Source: Alphaproteobacteria bacterium (GTDB lineage: Bacteria; Pseudomonadota; Alphaproteobacteria; UBA2136; UBA6156). From it: 64,000 nt of DNA. A program made the position numbers and the translations under genes. The stretch is from positions 438,854 through 502,853 of the forward strand of contig JAIXQG010000001.1 of assembly GCA_027485835.1 (NCBI GenBank). The letters run 5' to 3'. The notes under the pieces are model-generated. The model saw only the letters and a list, made by a program, of their open reading frames with translations, ran no database searches and had not been told where the DNA came from. This document shows, one piece after another, positions 50,458-59,203 of the stretch (the stretch's first letter is position 1; each line of letters opens with the position of its first letter).

Positions 50458-51552
50458 TTATTCCGGTACCACGTCAGTGAATAGCTCGGCGGCGGTGGGG
50501 CGTGGGGCTGTGGTGGCGACTTCGGCGACCTTATTCACGTCGGCTTTGATGGCGTCGTCGACGACTTCAAATTCGGCTTCGGTCATGCCGAAGTTGTCCA
50601 TCAGGTGCTTTTGCAGGCGCATGATGGGGTCGCGCTGTTCCTTCACGCAGTCGACATCTTCCCGCGTGCGGTACTTGGCGGGGTCGCTCATGCTGTGGCC
50701 ACGGTAGCGGTAGGTGTCCATTTCCAGCAGGTACGGGCCCTTGCCTTCGCGGCAGTAGTCGGCAGCTTTTTTGAAGGCTGCGGTGGAGGCGAGAAAGTCC
50801 ATGCCGTCGACCTTTTCGCCGGGGATGCCGAAGGGCTCGCCACGTTGCCAGAGGTTACCTGCGGCGGCGCGTGGAACGGAGGTTCCCATGCCCCACTGGT
50901 TGTTCTCGATGACGAAAATCACGGGGAGCTTCCAGAGTGCGGCCATGTTGAAGGCTTCGAAGACTTGGCCGGCGTTCATGGCGCCGTCGCCGATGAAGGT
51001 AAAGCAGACGTTCTTGTTAGCCAAGCTCTTATCCGTTTTTGACATAACATCGTTACGGTACTTGCTGGCGAAGGCGAGGCCTGCACCCAGCGGTACTTGG
51101 GCGGCTACGATGCCGTGGCCGCCCCAGAAGCCCTTGGAGGGCTCGAACATGTGCATGGAGCCGCCCTTCCCTTTGGAAATGCCGATTTCGCGGCCTGTGA
51201 GCTCGCCCATCACTTGCTCGCCGGTGAGGCCGCAGATAAGCGCCAGTGCGTGGCAGCGGTAGCTGGTGATGAAGTCGTCGCCCTCGATACTGGCGGCTTT
51301 GGCGCCTGCGGCTACGGCCTCTTGCCCGATGTAGAGGTGGCAGAAGCCCTGGATTTCCTTTTGCTGGTAAAGGCTGGCGGCTTTTTCTTCAAAGCGGCGC
51401 ATGTACAGCATTTCGCGGTGCCAGTGCTGCAACTCGGCCTTGCTAAACGTGCTGGAAGAGGCCCCGGAGGACTTGGACGATTTCGGCATTTTCTCAACGA
51501 CTTTCAGTGGGTTGGGGGCGCCGTTTGCGGCTTGTTGTTGGGTGGTGGGCAT
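50458..51552 (-). CDS. pdhA: pyruvate dehydrogenase E1 component, alpha subunit
   Basis: 364 residues. The thiamine-diphosphate motif is GDGAMNAGQVFEAFNMAALW, with the phosphorylation-loop-like YRYRGHSMSDPAKYR. The N-terminal 40 residues are a Ser/Lys-rich tail. First gene of the operon pdhA-pdhB-nudix-nudix-pdhC-nudix-lpd. AGGAG lies 8 nt before the ATG. It faces the divergent gene at 51782 across a 229-bp region. Confidence 0.96.
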   Translation of the reverse strand: MPTTQQQAANGAPNPLKVVEKMPKSSKSSGASSSTFSKAELQHWHREMLYMRRFEEKAASLYQQKEIQGFCHLYIGQEAVAAGAKAASIEGDDFITSYRCHALALICGLTGEQVMGELTGREIGISKGKGGSMHMFEPSKGFWGGHGIVAAQVPLGAGLAFASKYRNDVMSKTDKSLANKNVCFTFIGDGAMNAGQVFEAFNMAALWKLPVIFVIENNQWGMGTSVPRAAAGNLWQRGEPFGIPGEKVDGMDFLASTAAFKKAADYCREGKGPYLLEMDTYRYRGHSMSDPAKYRTREDVDCVKEQRDPIMRLQKHLMDNFGMTEAEFEVVDDAIKADVNKVAEVATTAPRPTAAELFTDVVPE

Positions 51553-51718
51553 GGGAGTGCTCCTTTATTTTCGAGCGCAGAATGCCTTTGAAAGCCTTGC
51601 ATTTCAAGGAAATTCGATGGTGCGGCGCACAACTTGGAGGTATGACTTTTGTCAAAATATCCGCGCCCTCTGCTTGAAAATACACGATTGCGTTCTATTT
51701 CTTCATTATCAACAAATT

Positions 51719-51754
51719 GGAACATCAGTATTTTCAGATGAAATCTGATGTTCC
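51719..51754 (+). promoter_or_regulatory. inverted repeat upstream of secreted-protein gene
   Basis: GGAACATCAG (51719-51728) and CTGATGTTCC (51745-51754) with a 16-nt spacer, ending 27 nt before the ATG. It is a 5' UTR hairpin or an operator. The inner part CAGATGAAATCTG can form a competing hairpin. Confidence 0.5.
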
Positions 51755-51781
51755 GCCATGTCATATGAAAGGAATTTTGAC

Positions 51782-52267
51782 ATGAAACTTCTCGCTCTTG
51801 CCGCTCTTACCTTCCTCTCACTTTCTTCGGCCGCTTCGGCCTTCTCGATCACCATGACGGTGGAAGAAGGGATGAAGTACGTCCCCAAGGAATACTCGGA
51901 TGAATTCATCACCCGACTCGCGAAGGACATGAAGAAATCGAAGAAGGAAATCGAGGCGGCGGTCGCGCTTTCCAGCAAGTGCCAGATTCAAATTATCAGT
52001 GAAGTTGGAGATCAGGAAGGCACCGCCTTCGCCGACATCTCGGCGACCTGCCCGACCCATACCATCTCGATCGAGACATGGGTCACGGTGGTGGATGACC
52101 ACAAGATGTCTAAGAACGCCAAAATGGTTCACGGTGCGCTTTGCGAGCCGGCGTACATCATGGAGTTTGTCGAAAGCATGAGCTTCGCTGAAGTGACATG
52201 CAAGAACGGCGATGTGGTTACCTCACAGACGTCGACCATTTCTGTCGTGGAGCTTGCCAAAAAGTAA
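51782..52267 (+). CDS. small secreted protein, unknown
   Basis: 161 residues from MKLLALAALTFLSLSSAASA, a clear signal peptide; AAAGGA lies 8 nt before this ATG. The mature protein (about 140 residues) starts FSITMTVEEGMKYVPKEYSD, has four cysteines (SKCQI, ATCPT, ALCEP, VTCKN) likely in two disulfides, and ends in a strand-rich region. No family is recognised. Leucine codons CTC and CTT dominate the first part, unlike core genes that prefer CTG. It has its own terminator. Confidence 0.7.
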   Translation: MKLLALAALTFLSLSSAASAFSITMTVEEGMKYVPKEYSDEFITRLAKDMKKSKKEIEAAVALSSKCQIQIISEVGDQEGTAFADISATCPTHTISIETWVTVVDDHKMSKNAKMVHGALCEPAYIMEFVESMSFAEVTCKNGDVVTSQTSTISVVELAKK

Positions 52268-52283
52268 GCTTTTTCCGAATGGA

Positions 52284-52314
52284 GCACCCAGCTTATGCTG
52301 GGTGCTTCTTTTTT
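52284..52314 (+). terminator. intrinsic terminator
   Basis: GCACCCAGC (52284-52292), loop TTAT, GCTGGGTGC (52297-52305), then TTCTTTTTT. Confidence 0.9.
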
Positions 52315-52374
52315 GCTGTCAGGGCGGATTTTATCGGTTTGTACGGGCTTGCATAAGGGAACAGCTATAAATCA

Positions 52375-52424
52375 GGCGCATCAGACATAATTTCCGTTTA
52401 TGACGGGCATTTTGCCTGATGCGC
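52375..52424 (+). promoter_or_regulatory. inverted repeat upstream of second small secreted gene
   Basis: GCGCATCAG (52376-52384) and CTGATGCGC (52416-52424), 31 nt apart; ATCAGGC and GCCTGAT also pair across the same interval. It resembles the CATCAG/CTGATG repeat before the gene at 51782. Confidence 0.45.
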
Positions 52425-52451
52425 TCTCACGTTCTTTAGAAAGGAACTGAA

Positions 52452-52706
52452 ATGACCAAGATTCTTGCTGCCACCATCGTTCTCGCACTTTCTTTCGCTT
52501 CTGTTGCCGCTGCGTGCGGCTGCAACACGAATGACATTAAAGGCCCTCTTCGGGCCAAGATGATTGAGGAGTTCTCGAAAAATAACTATTCCAAATATTC
52601 CGTTTGCATGCGCAGTGGGTTAATGGAAAAAAATTTGTGCTTCAACGAAGAAGCACGGGGAAATCCGCGTGGGTTTGTCAAAGTTCTGAAAAAATTTCAG
52701 AACTGA
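52452..52706 (+). CDS. small secreted Cys-containing protein, unknown
   Basis: 84 residues. Signal peptide MTKILAATIVLALSFASVAA, cleaved before ACGCN; the mature part is about 63 residues with CGC near the N-terminus and two further cysteines (SVCMRSG, NLCFNE). AAAGGA precedes the ATG by about 8 nt. No family is recognised. The last codons and stop fall in the palindrome GTTCTGAAA-AAA-TTTCAGAAC. It is followed by a terminator shared with the Lap operon end. Confidence 0.65.
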   Translation: MTKILAATIVLALSFASVAAACGCNTNDIKGPLRAKMIEEFSKNNYSKYSVCMRSGLMEKNLCFNEEARGNPRGFVKVLKKFQN

Positions 52707-52719
52707 TCGAAACGAGAAT

Positions 52720-52750
52720 ACCCGGCATTGCGCCGGGTGTTCTCATTTTT
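52720..52750. terminator. intrinsic terminator between convergent genes
   Basis: ACCCGGC (52720-52726), loop ATTGC, GCCGGGT (52732-52738), followed by TTCTCATTTTTT; it also faces the HD-GYP-like gene. Confidence 0.75.
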
Positions 52751-52754
52751 TGGG

Positions 52755-54422
52755 TTAGGCTTTTTCGGATTTGATGGCCGCGGTGATGTCTGGGGAGAAG
52801 GCGCCGCCGGACATGATTTTGAGGGCTTCCGACTTAGTGAGCGCCTTGCGGTGGGCACGGTCGGAGGTCATGGCGACGTAGGCATCACAGGCGCCCAGCA
52901 CCTTGGCCATGCGGTTGATTTTCTCGGCCTTGAGGCCCAGCGGATGACCGGAGCCGTCTTCGCGTTCGTACATCTGGCTGATGACCGGCATGATGGGGAG
53001 GTCGAACTCAATGTCTCCCAGCACGGCTACGGCTTGGTTGATGTGATCTTCCAGCGCTTGGCGCTCGGCTTCGGTAAGCTTGCCTTTTTTGGCCATCATC
53101 GCTTGCGGCACCAACATGCGGCCTACGCTGGCCAGTTGGGCGGCGTAGTAGAGGGTGGCACGCTCGCCCACACCCAAACCGGTGCGGTTGCCGACCTGAA
53201 CAGCCAGACGGGCGACCTTGGCGTGATGACCGGAAAGGAACGGATCGCGAGCTTCTACCACGCGTACCAGCGCCTCCATGGTTTGGCCCAGCAGTTTGAC
53301 ACGGGTGCGGTTGCGCTGGCCCATGAGGTGGAGCGTGAGCGCGAGCATCAGCGCGGCGACGACGATCATCCCCAATGTGGTAATTAGGTAGATGCCCGGC
53401 TTGTAGTATTCCATGATGCCGAGGGCGGATTTGGCCGAATACTCTTGCAGCACGGCAAAGGGCGTGCCGGGAATTTGGCGGAGAGTGGCGAAGACCGGCA
53501 GGCTATCGACCAAGCTCGGTTGCACAACACGGACGGTGTCTCCGCCCATAGCTAGGCGGGAGAGGATTTCGGAGTAGCTATCCGGCAGGTTGGCCAGAGC
53601 GTTGCGGCCAACGACTTGCGCTTGTTCTCCGACATGTTGCACCAGTGCAGTGCGTTCGCCTTCGCGGTCTAACTGGGTAGCCGAGAGCAAGCCAGCGATT
53701 TTTTCGCCCACTGGCAGGTTGTACCAGAGCACGGCGACCACGGCGCCCTTCTCGTCGGCACCGATGGTGGTGATGGGACGGAGAACATCCATTGCGACAT
53801 CGGTGTTGGTGGACTCACCGGTGATATTCACGGGCAGGATGAGGCCGTTGGACTGGCGCACGACATCTTGCACCGCGTTGGCGGGCAATTTGCGGGGCAT
53901 GGTGCCTGCGGCAAGCAGAACATCTCCGTTAGGGAGAATAAGCTGTGCCCCATTGAGGCCGTTGCGGGTCACAAATTCATCGAACAACTGCTGCATGTAG
54001 GGCTTTTGCTGCATGACGGCGGCAATCATATCCGGCGAGACGCCTTCCATTTGCGGTGCGTTGGCCGGAGAGGCCAAACGCGCGCTTTCGGTGGCAAAAA
54101 TACGGACAATTTCGGCGCGTTCTATCGTTTTGCCCATGTTGGCGGAACCGGCGGCCCACTCGGTAAGGGTTGCGGCGCGGCCTTGGGCTTGGAGCTCGAC
54201 GCGGGCGGCGGTATCGTTCACCAATTGCCCCAAACGCTGGCTGACCAGTACGGTTGCCGAAAGAACACCGATAATGACGGCGGAAATAATAATGAGGGAA
54301 ACCCACCCCATGAAGGCACGGAGAGGCACAGCGCCACGATAGGCCACGCCCTGAAACTCGGCCGGATTGACGTGCAGCGGGGCTGACGGGGCCTTGGCGA
54401 TGTTCTTATTCTTGTTAGCCAT
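52755..54422 (-). CDS. membrane protein with degenerate HD-GYP domain, putative LapD-like receptor
   Basis: 555 residues. TM1 about 37-60, a periplasmic domain about 63-342, TM2 about 343-367, then a cytoplasmic HD-GYP-like domain. GHHAKVARLA (398-407), DGSGHP (489-494) and TSDRAHRKA (519-527) match the family, but the catalytic HD is Ala431-Ser432 (QLASVGR) and the HHE motif is MYE (484-486). Phosphodiesterase activity is therefore unlikely; ligand binding is possible. It is last in the operon lapB-lapC-lapG-this gene, where a c-di-GMP receptor that controls LapG would be expected. Confidence 0.8.
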   Translation of the reverse strand: MANKNKNIAKAPSAPLHVNPAEFQGVAYRGAVPLRAFMGWVSLIIISAVIIGVLSATVLVSQRLGQLVNDTAARVELQAQGRAATLTEWAAGSANMGKTIERAEIVRIFATESARLASPANAPQMEGVSPDMIAAVMQQKPYMQQLFDEFVTRNGLNGAQLILPNGDVLLAAGTMPRKLPANAVQDVVRQSNGLILPVNITGESTNTDVAMDVLRPITTIGADEKGAVVAVLWYNLPVGEKIAGLLSATQLDREGERTALVQHVGEQAQVVGRNALANLPDSYSEILSRLAMGGDTVRVVQPSLVDSLPVFATLRQIPGTPFAVLQEYSAKSALGIMEYYKPGIYLITTLGMIVVAALMLALTLHLMGQRNRTRVKLLGQTMEALVRVVEARDPFLSGHHAKVARLAVQVGNRTGLGVGERATLYYAAQLASVGRMLVPQAMMAKKGKLTEAERQALEDHINQAVAVLGDIEFDLPIMPVISQMYEREDGSGHPLGLKAEKINRMAKVLGACDAYVAMTSDRAHRKALTKSEALKIMSGGAFSPDITAAIKSEKA

Positions 54423-54456
54423 CTCTTATCTTCCTGTTATTCCATGAGGTTTCAGG

Positions 54457-55089
54457 TTATTCCATGGGGCGTATAAACACCCAACGCGAGGTACCGTTAA
54501 CGGCATAATACGGAGTATATTGCCGGATATACTTATCCTGCAACGGTTCTGAAGCAAGATTATCCAAAATATAGTTTTCGTTGTTGTATTTCACGGCCAA
54601 AACGGCGTGCGCAATATCACGCACGGTATCGCGCAGGATGACGATGCGCAGGTCTTCGTCGCTCCAGCCCAAGGCGCGCAGCGTGTAATACTTGGCGATG
54701 GAGTAATCCTCGCAATCGCCGCTCATATCGACAAATTCTCCGGGGGTGGCCCAGTAGTCGGAGCGGCCCCAGAGGCGGTCGTCGGTGATGTAACGGTAGC
54801 GGTTGTGCCAGCGGTGGACTTCCACCAATTGCTCAAAACGGCTGCGGCCACGCAGCCCTTGCACCATCTCCGCCCAATCTTGGCGGGCACCGGAACATTG
54901 GCCGGTGCGGCACTGAGTCTCCATGTCTTCGGCGCGGATGCGTCTTAGGGCATCCACCCACTTGGGAATGCTGGCGATGGTGTTGGCCTTGATTTCCAGC
55001 GTGCCGAACAAACCAGTGGCCGCCCATGCGGGCGAGGCTACCAGTGCGAGGACGGTAGCGATTTTGGCTATTCGTGCAGTGTGCATCAT
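54457..55089 (-). CDS. lapG: LapG-like periplasmic transglutaminase-fold cysteine protease
   Basis: 210 residues with signal peptide MMHTARIAKIATVLALVASP ending AWA-A. The catalytic triad of the bacterial transglutaminase-like cysteine proteinase family is visible: C126 in SGDCEDYSIAKYY, H161 in IAHAVLAV and D176 in YILDNL. LapG cleaves the N-terminal retention module of Lap adhesins to release them from the outer membrane. It lies between the lapC-like gene and the degenerate HD-GYP gene; the adhesin at 60813 has matching (P/A)AAG sites. Confidence 0.9.
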   Translation of the reverse strand: MMHTARIAKIATVLALVASPAWAATGLFGTLEIKANTIASIPKWVDALRRIRAEDMETQCRTGQCSGARQDWAEMVQGLRGRSRFEQLVEVHRWHNRYRYITDDRLWGRSDYWATPGEFVDMSGDCEDYSIAKYYTLRALGWSDEDLRIVILRDTVRDIAHAVLAVKYNNENYILDNLASEPLQDKYIRQYTPYYAVNGTSRWVFIRPME

Positions 55090-55108
55090 AGGCTTATGGA
55101 GGGTTGCC

Positions 55109-56665
55109 TTAGCGTTCTGTCAGGGCGTCGGCGCGCGCCTTGTTAATGGGCTTAAGCAGGTACTGCATCACGGTTTTGCGGCCGGTGATGATGTCGGCTT
55201 CCGCTACCATACCGCTCTTGATGGGGTATTTGTTACCGTAGCGCTCAAGATAGTTTTTATTGGTGCGGACCATGGCCTTAAAGTAGGTTTCCGGCTCGCC
55301 GGGTTTGCGCTGTTTGGCTTCGTCGGTAAAGCTGTCGGCAGAGACGCTTTCCACTTCGCCATCCAAGCCGCCGTAGATACTGAAATCGTACGCTGTAATC
55401 TTCACTTTGGCGGGTAGGCCCGGGCGCACAAAGGCGATATCGGACGGCTTGACCTTGGCTTCAATCAGCAGGGTTTCGTTGACCGGCACAAGCTCGACAA
55501 TGTTGGTGTTGGGTTGCACCACCTGACCGATGGTGTTGACCAGAATCTGCTTCACTTCGGCGCGGATCGGGCTTTTGAGCAAGGCTTGATCGACGCGGTT
55601 TTCTTCGGCTTTGATCCCCTGCCCCAAGCGGTTGAATTCGTCGGTCAGTTTACCGAGCTCATCGCGGGCTTCGTTGGTGAATTGCAGGCGGCCTTCTTCC
55701 ACTTTGCCTTCGGCTTCGCGCACCGCGGCTTCGGCGGCGGGGATAGAGGTTTGGGCGGTGTTGTAGTCCTTACGGGCATCTACCACCGCGCGCTCAAGGC
55801 GGAGGACATCCACTTTGGAAATCGCGCCGCTGTCGAGGTACGGCTTGGTCATGTCGTACTCTTTTTGCGCAAGACTAAGTGCTTGGCCAAAGCTTGCTGC
55901 TTTGCGGCGTGCGTCGGTGAGCTCTTGGCGGCGCTGTTCAAGCTGTTCTTCCAATACCTTCACTGTGTTTTGCAGCTCGCTGGTGCGGTTTTCGTAGAGC
56001 TTGGTCACTTCGGCTACCAAGGTTGGGTTTTTGTCGGCAAAGTCACCGGGGAAGACCAGCGGCGTGCCTTCTACCTCGGCTTGCAGGCGGGCGATGTTGG
56101 CTTGCAGGTATTCGCGACGGCTGGCTTTTTCGCCAAACCCTGCGGCGGCGGTGGAGTTGTTGAGGCGTACCAGCGATTGGCCGGGTTCGACGATCTGGCC
56201 GGATTGCACGTAAATGGCTTCCACCACACCCCCCTCAGGGCTACCCACGGCCTGAACTTTACCGCTGGGAATGACTTGGCCTTGGGCATGGCTGATTTCA
56301 TCCAAAGGCGCGATGGTGGCCCAGAGGAGGAAGAGTGTGAGAAACATACCGAGAGTATAAAACAGCAGGCGTGCGGCAGGGTGAGCGCCGCGGAGCGTGG
56401 CTTGGCGCACGTCGTCCATAAATTCGCCATCGTGCCAGAGTTCGCCGTTCATGGCGTCGTGCCAGAGGCGCGAAAAACGCTCGCGCAGGCCGCTGCCAGC
56501 CGTGCCGGAGACGCCGACGCCGAGCTTGTGGGCGAGCTTGTTATCGAGAAGGTCGAAGCGACCAGCCTTGGGGTCTGGCTGGTTCATCTTCACCTTGACG
56601 TTGCCCCCTAGTTGGGCGGCGATTTGTTCTTGAATCTTGCGTTGGATGTCGTTGGGGTCGCTCAT
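55109..56665 (-). CDS. lapC: type I secretion membrane-fusion protein (HlyD/LapC family)
   Basis: 518 residues. The cytoplasmic N-terminus is long (about 100 residues), then one membrane helix LLFYTLGMFLTLFLLWATIA. The lipoyl-like halves (GGVVEAIYVQSGQIVEPGQ and ESVSADSF) flank a long coiled coil (residues about 230-370). YFKAMVRTNKNYLERYG and the SGMVAEADIITGRKTVMQYL end are HlyD hallmarks. It links the ABC transporter to the TolC-like channel. GGAG precedes the ATG. It is separated from lapB by 16 nt. Confidence 0.93.
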   Translation of the reverse strand: MSDPNDIQRKIQEQIAAQLGGNVKVKMNQPDPKAGRFDLLDNKLAHKLGVGVSGTAGSGLRERFSRLWHDAMNGELWHDGEFMDDVRQATLRGAHPAARLLFYTLGMFLTLFLLWATIAPLDEISHAQGQVIPSGKVQAVGSPEGGVVEAIYVQSGQIVEPGQSLVRLNNSTAAAGFGEKASRREYLQANIARLQAEVEGTPLVFPGDFADKNPTLVAEVTKLYENRTSELQNTVKVLEEQLEQRRQELTDARRKAASFGQALSLAQKEYDMTKPYLDSGAISKVDVLRLERAVVDARKDYNTAQTSIPAAEAAVREAEGKVEEGRLQFTNEARDELGKLTDEFNRLGQGIKAEENRVDQALLKSPIRAEVKQILVNTIGQVVQPNTNIVELVPVNETLLIEAKVKPSDIAFVRPGLPAKVKITAYDFSIYGGLDGEVESVSADSFTDEAKQRKPGEPETYFKAMVRTNKNYLERYGNKYPIKSGMVAEADIITGRKTVMQYLLKPINKARADALTER

Positions 56666-56681
56666 GTCTCTGCTCCGTATC

Positions 56682-58856
56682 CTATTCCGCTGCCGGGTTT
56701 ACAGCCACGGGGGCGCGCACGCCGAGTTGGGCCAGAATTTTGTCTTTGGGCCCGTCGGCAATAATACGGGCGTCGTCGACCACAATCAGGCGATCGACCA
56801 GCTCCAGCATGCTGGGGCGGTGGGTGATGATGATGAAGGTTTTGTTTTTCATCCATTTGGAAAGGCGGTCCTTCACCCAGTTTTCGCTGGTTGCGTCCAT
56901 TTCGCTGGTGGGGTCGTCGAAGATGGCGATGCGGCCGTCGCGCATGACGGCACGGGCAAGGCCAATGGCTTGACGTTGGCCGCCGGAGAGCAGTTCTCCG
57001 CGTTCGCCCACCGGAAGGTCTAGCCCCAGCGGGTGGCGGCGGACAAGGCGGTAGGCACCGCTGACTTCCACCGCCTGCACCAGCTCGGCATCCGAGGCGC
57101 CCGGGCTGGCAAGCAGCAAGTTTTCGCGCAGGGTACCGCGGAAGAGGTGGAGGTTTTGCGGGAAGTAGCAAACTTGCTGGCGGAGCTCGGCGACATCCAG
57201 CTGGTTGAGGTCGAGACCGTCGATACGGACACGGCCTTCCTGAGGCTCATATAGCCCCAGCACAAGGCGGGCGATGGTGCTTTTGCCGCTACCGGCGCGG
57301 CCGATGATACCGACACGCTCGCCGGGGCGAATGGTGAAGCTGGCGCGGTAGAGGCTGGCGAGTTTGCTGCCCGGGTAGGCGAAGCTGACGCTGTCGAACG
57401 TGATTTCGCCACCGATTTGCGGGTGGTGGACAAAACGTTGGCCATCGGCGCGTTCGACCGGACTTTGCATGAATTTGGTGAGGGTTTCCAGCGCGATTTT
57501 GGTCTGGTTCCAGCGGATATAGAGGGCTGCCACTTGCGAAACCGGCGCCATGGCGCGCATGACCAGCATACTACAGGCGACCAACGCACCGGTCGTCATA
57601 TCGCCGTTAATCACGCGGTAGGCGCCCCACATGATGAGAATGACGTAAATGGCGTTGTTACTGAAGGCGGCGAAATTCATCGCCAAGTTGTTCATAAACT
57701 TGATTTTGGAGGCGACGCGGCCGGTGGTGCCGACGAGCATCTCCCACACACCTTGGGCGTGACTGGCGCTGCCGATGGCCTTGATGTTCTCCAGCGCGTT
57801 AATGGTTTCTACAAGGTGGCCGTGCTTCATATCGCTCTCGCGGGCGATTTCGCGGCTGAGAGACAGCATTTCGTTTTGCAGCAGGGTGCAGACCGTGAGG
57901 ATGACGGGAATGCTGACCAAGGGCAGCAGGAACAGCGGACCGCCGAGAATACCGATAAACAGCACGAAGAGCAGCATAAACGGGATATCGACCAACGCTA
58001 CTATAGTAGAGGAGGTGAAAAACTCGCGCAGGCTGTCGTAGTCGCGCAGCTGGTTGGCCATGGCGCCGGCGCTCATCGGTTGCTCCTGCAGGCGTACGTT
58101 AAGCAGTTTGCCATAGATTTTGCTGGCGAGGAGGATATCGGCCCCCTTCCCCGCGACATCGACGAAGTAAGCGCGCAGTTGGCGGAAGACAAAGTCGAAC
58201 ACGTAGGCTAGCAACGCACCGATACCCAGCACCCACAAGGTAGCGTAACCGGCGTTGGGGACGACGCGGTCGTAGACGTTCATGGAAAACAGCGGAGATA
58301 CCAGCCCGATGAAGTTAATAATAAGGGCGGCGATACCTACTTTATAGTAAATGGGCTTGAATTCCCGCACCGTGCCCCAGAACCATTCGCGGGCGTCGCT
58401 GTGAAGCTCTTGGCTGACTTGCACGCGCAGGGTGGATTTGACAAGAATAAGGGTGCCTCCGTAGACCTTCAGGAAGGATTCCGGATTTTGGTACTCGGTT
58501 TCTTCGCCGGTGAAGGTATCGACGGTAATGAATTTATCGGCGCCATCTTTGTCTGGCACCCGCTGCTTCAGGATCACCGCGCGGCCGGTGTTCAGCATGG
58601 CGACAGCGGGTAGAATTTCCGGGCGGATGTCCTTCAAGCCACGGCGCACCACGCGGGAGGCAAAACCGGCACGCCCTGCGGCACGGGAGAACAGCTCCGG
58701 CGTCAGGCGGTTTTTTTGGAGCGGGAGACCCGCAGTGAGCGATGTGAGGGAATGGCTGAGGCGATAATGCTCCACCAACCACAGCAGGCAGCCTTGCAGA
58801 CTATCCTGCGACTGGTCCTGATAGGCCGTATGGTTTGATGTGGGCGTGGTTTGCAT
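56682..58856 (-). CDS. lapB: type I secretion ABC transporter (LapB family)
   Basis: 724 residues from MQTTPTSNH; AAAGG lies upstream of this ATG, and the family length is about 720. The N-terminal C39-like domain (residues about 20-150) lacks a catalytic Cys-His pair, as in LapB-type exporters of giant adhesins. Six membrane helices follow. The ATPase has Walker A GRAGSGKST, signature LLSGGQRQ, Walker B IAIFDDPTSEMD and switch ITHRPS. It exports the adhesin encoded at 60813. It starts the minus-strand Lap operon. Confidence 0.95.
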   Translation of the reverse strand: MQTTPTSNHTAYQDQSQDSLQGCLLWLVEHYRLSHSLTSLTAGLPLQKNRLTPELFSRAAGRAGFASRVVRRGLKDIRPEILPAVAMLNTGRAVILKQRVPDKDGADKFITVDTFTGEETEYQNPESFLKVYGGTLILVKSTLRVQVSQELHSDAREWFWGTVREFKPIYYKVGIAALIINFIGLVSPLFSMNVYDRVVPNAGYATLWVLGIGALLAYVFDFVFRQLRAYFVDVAGKGADILLASKIYGKLLNVRLQEQPMSAGAMANQLRDYDSLREFFTSSTIVALVDIPFMLLFVLFIGILGGPLFLLPLVSIPVILTVCTLLQNEMLSLSREIARESDMKHGHLVETINALENIKAIGSASHAQGVWEMLVGTTGRVASKIKFMNNLAMNFAAFSNNAIYVILIMWGAYRVINGDMTTGALVACSMLVMRAMAPVSQVAALYIRWNQTKIALETLTKFMQSPVERADGQRFVHHPQIGGEITFDSVSFAYPGSKLASLYRASFTIRPGERVGIIGRAGSGKSTIARLVLGLYEPQEGRVRIDGLDLNQLDVAELRQQVCYFPQNLHLFRGTLRENLLLASPGASDAELVQAVEVSGAYRLVRRHPLGLDLPVGERGELLSGGQRQAIGLARAVMRDGRIAIFDDPTSEMDATSENWVKDRLSKWMKNKTFIIITHRPSMLELVDRLIVVDDARIIADGPKDKILAQLGVRAPVAVNPAAE

Positions 58857-59203
58857 TGCTTGGCCTTTTTCTTTTCCGGTTTGGCACAGCCCATTGCGTG
58901 CGGGCGTACGTAACCTTGCGCGAGTGTATAGCAGATTGCGCAAGCGGTGACTGACTGCCGCGCTTTTGCAGGCTTTTTAAGCAACCCCCTTGTCTTATCG
59001 GGGCCACATTCCGGCGCCGTACCGTTGCGCTAAACTTCTCACATGTCAGGACTTATTTTGCGCTGCAATGTGCGTTTTTTCTTGGTGGTGTGTAATTTTT
59101 TCCACATTACCACTTGTCAAGGCTTGGGTGGTCTCCTATATGTGTATGCAACGGGAGCCCCTCAGGGGTCCCCTCGCTTCGGTAAACAGGGAGAAAACCT
59201 ATT
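58857..59203. promoter_or_regulatory. divergent control region of the Lap locus
   Basis: 347 bp between lapB and the TolC-like gene, without a gene. Two copies of TTGCGC(A/G)A, at 58916-58923 and 58936-58943, lie 20 bp apart and flank a TATACAC -10 for lapB, so a repressor or activator could bind one face. Rightward, TTGTCA (59114-59119), 17 nt and TATATG (59137-59142) form a promoter. In its leader, CCCCTCAGGGGTCCCC (59158-59173) allows two mutually exclusive hairpins. Confidence 0.5.
59114..59142 (+). promoter_or_regulatory. promoter of the TolC-like gene
   Basis: TTGTCA, a 17-nt spacer and TATATG; the leader to the ATG is about 55 nt with GGGAG near the start. Confidence 0.6.
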
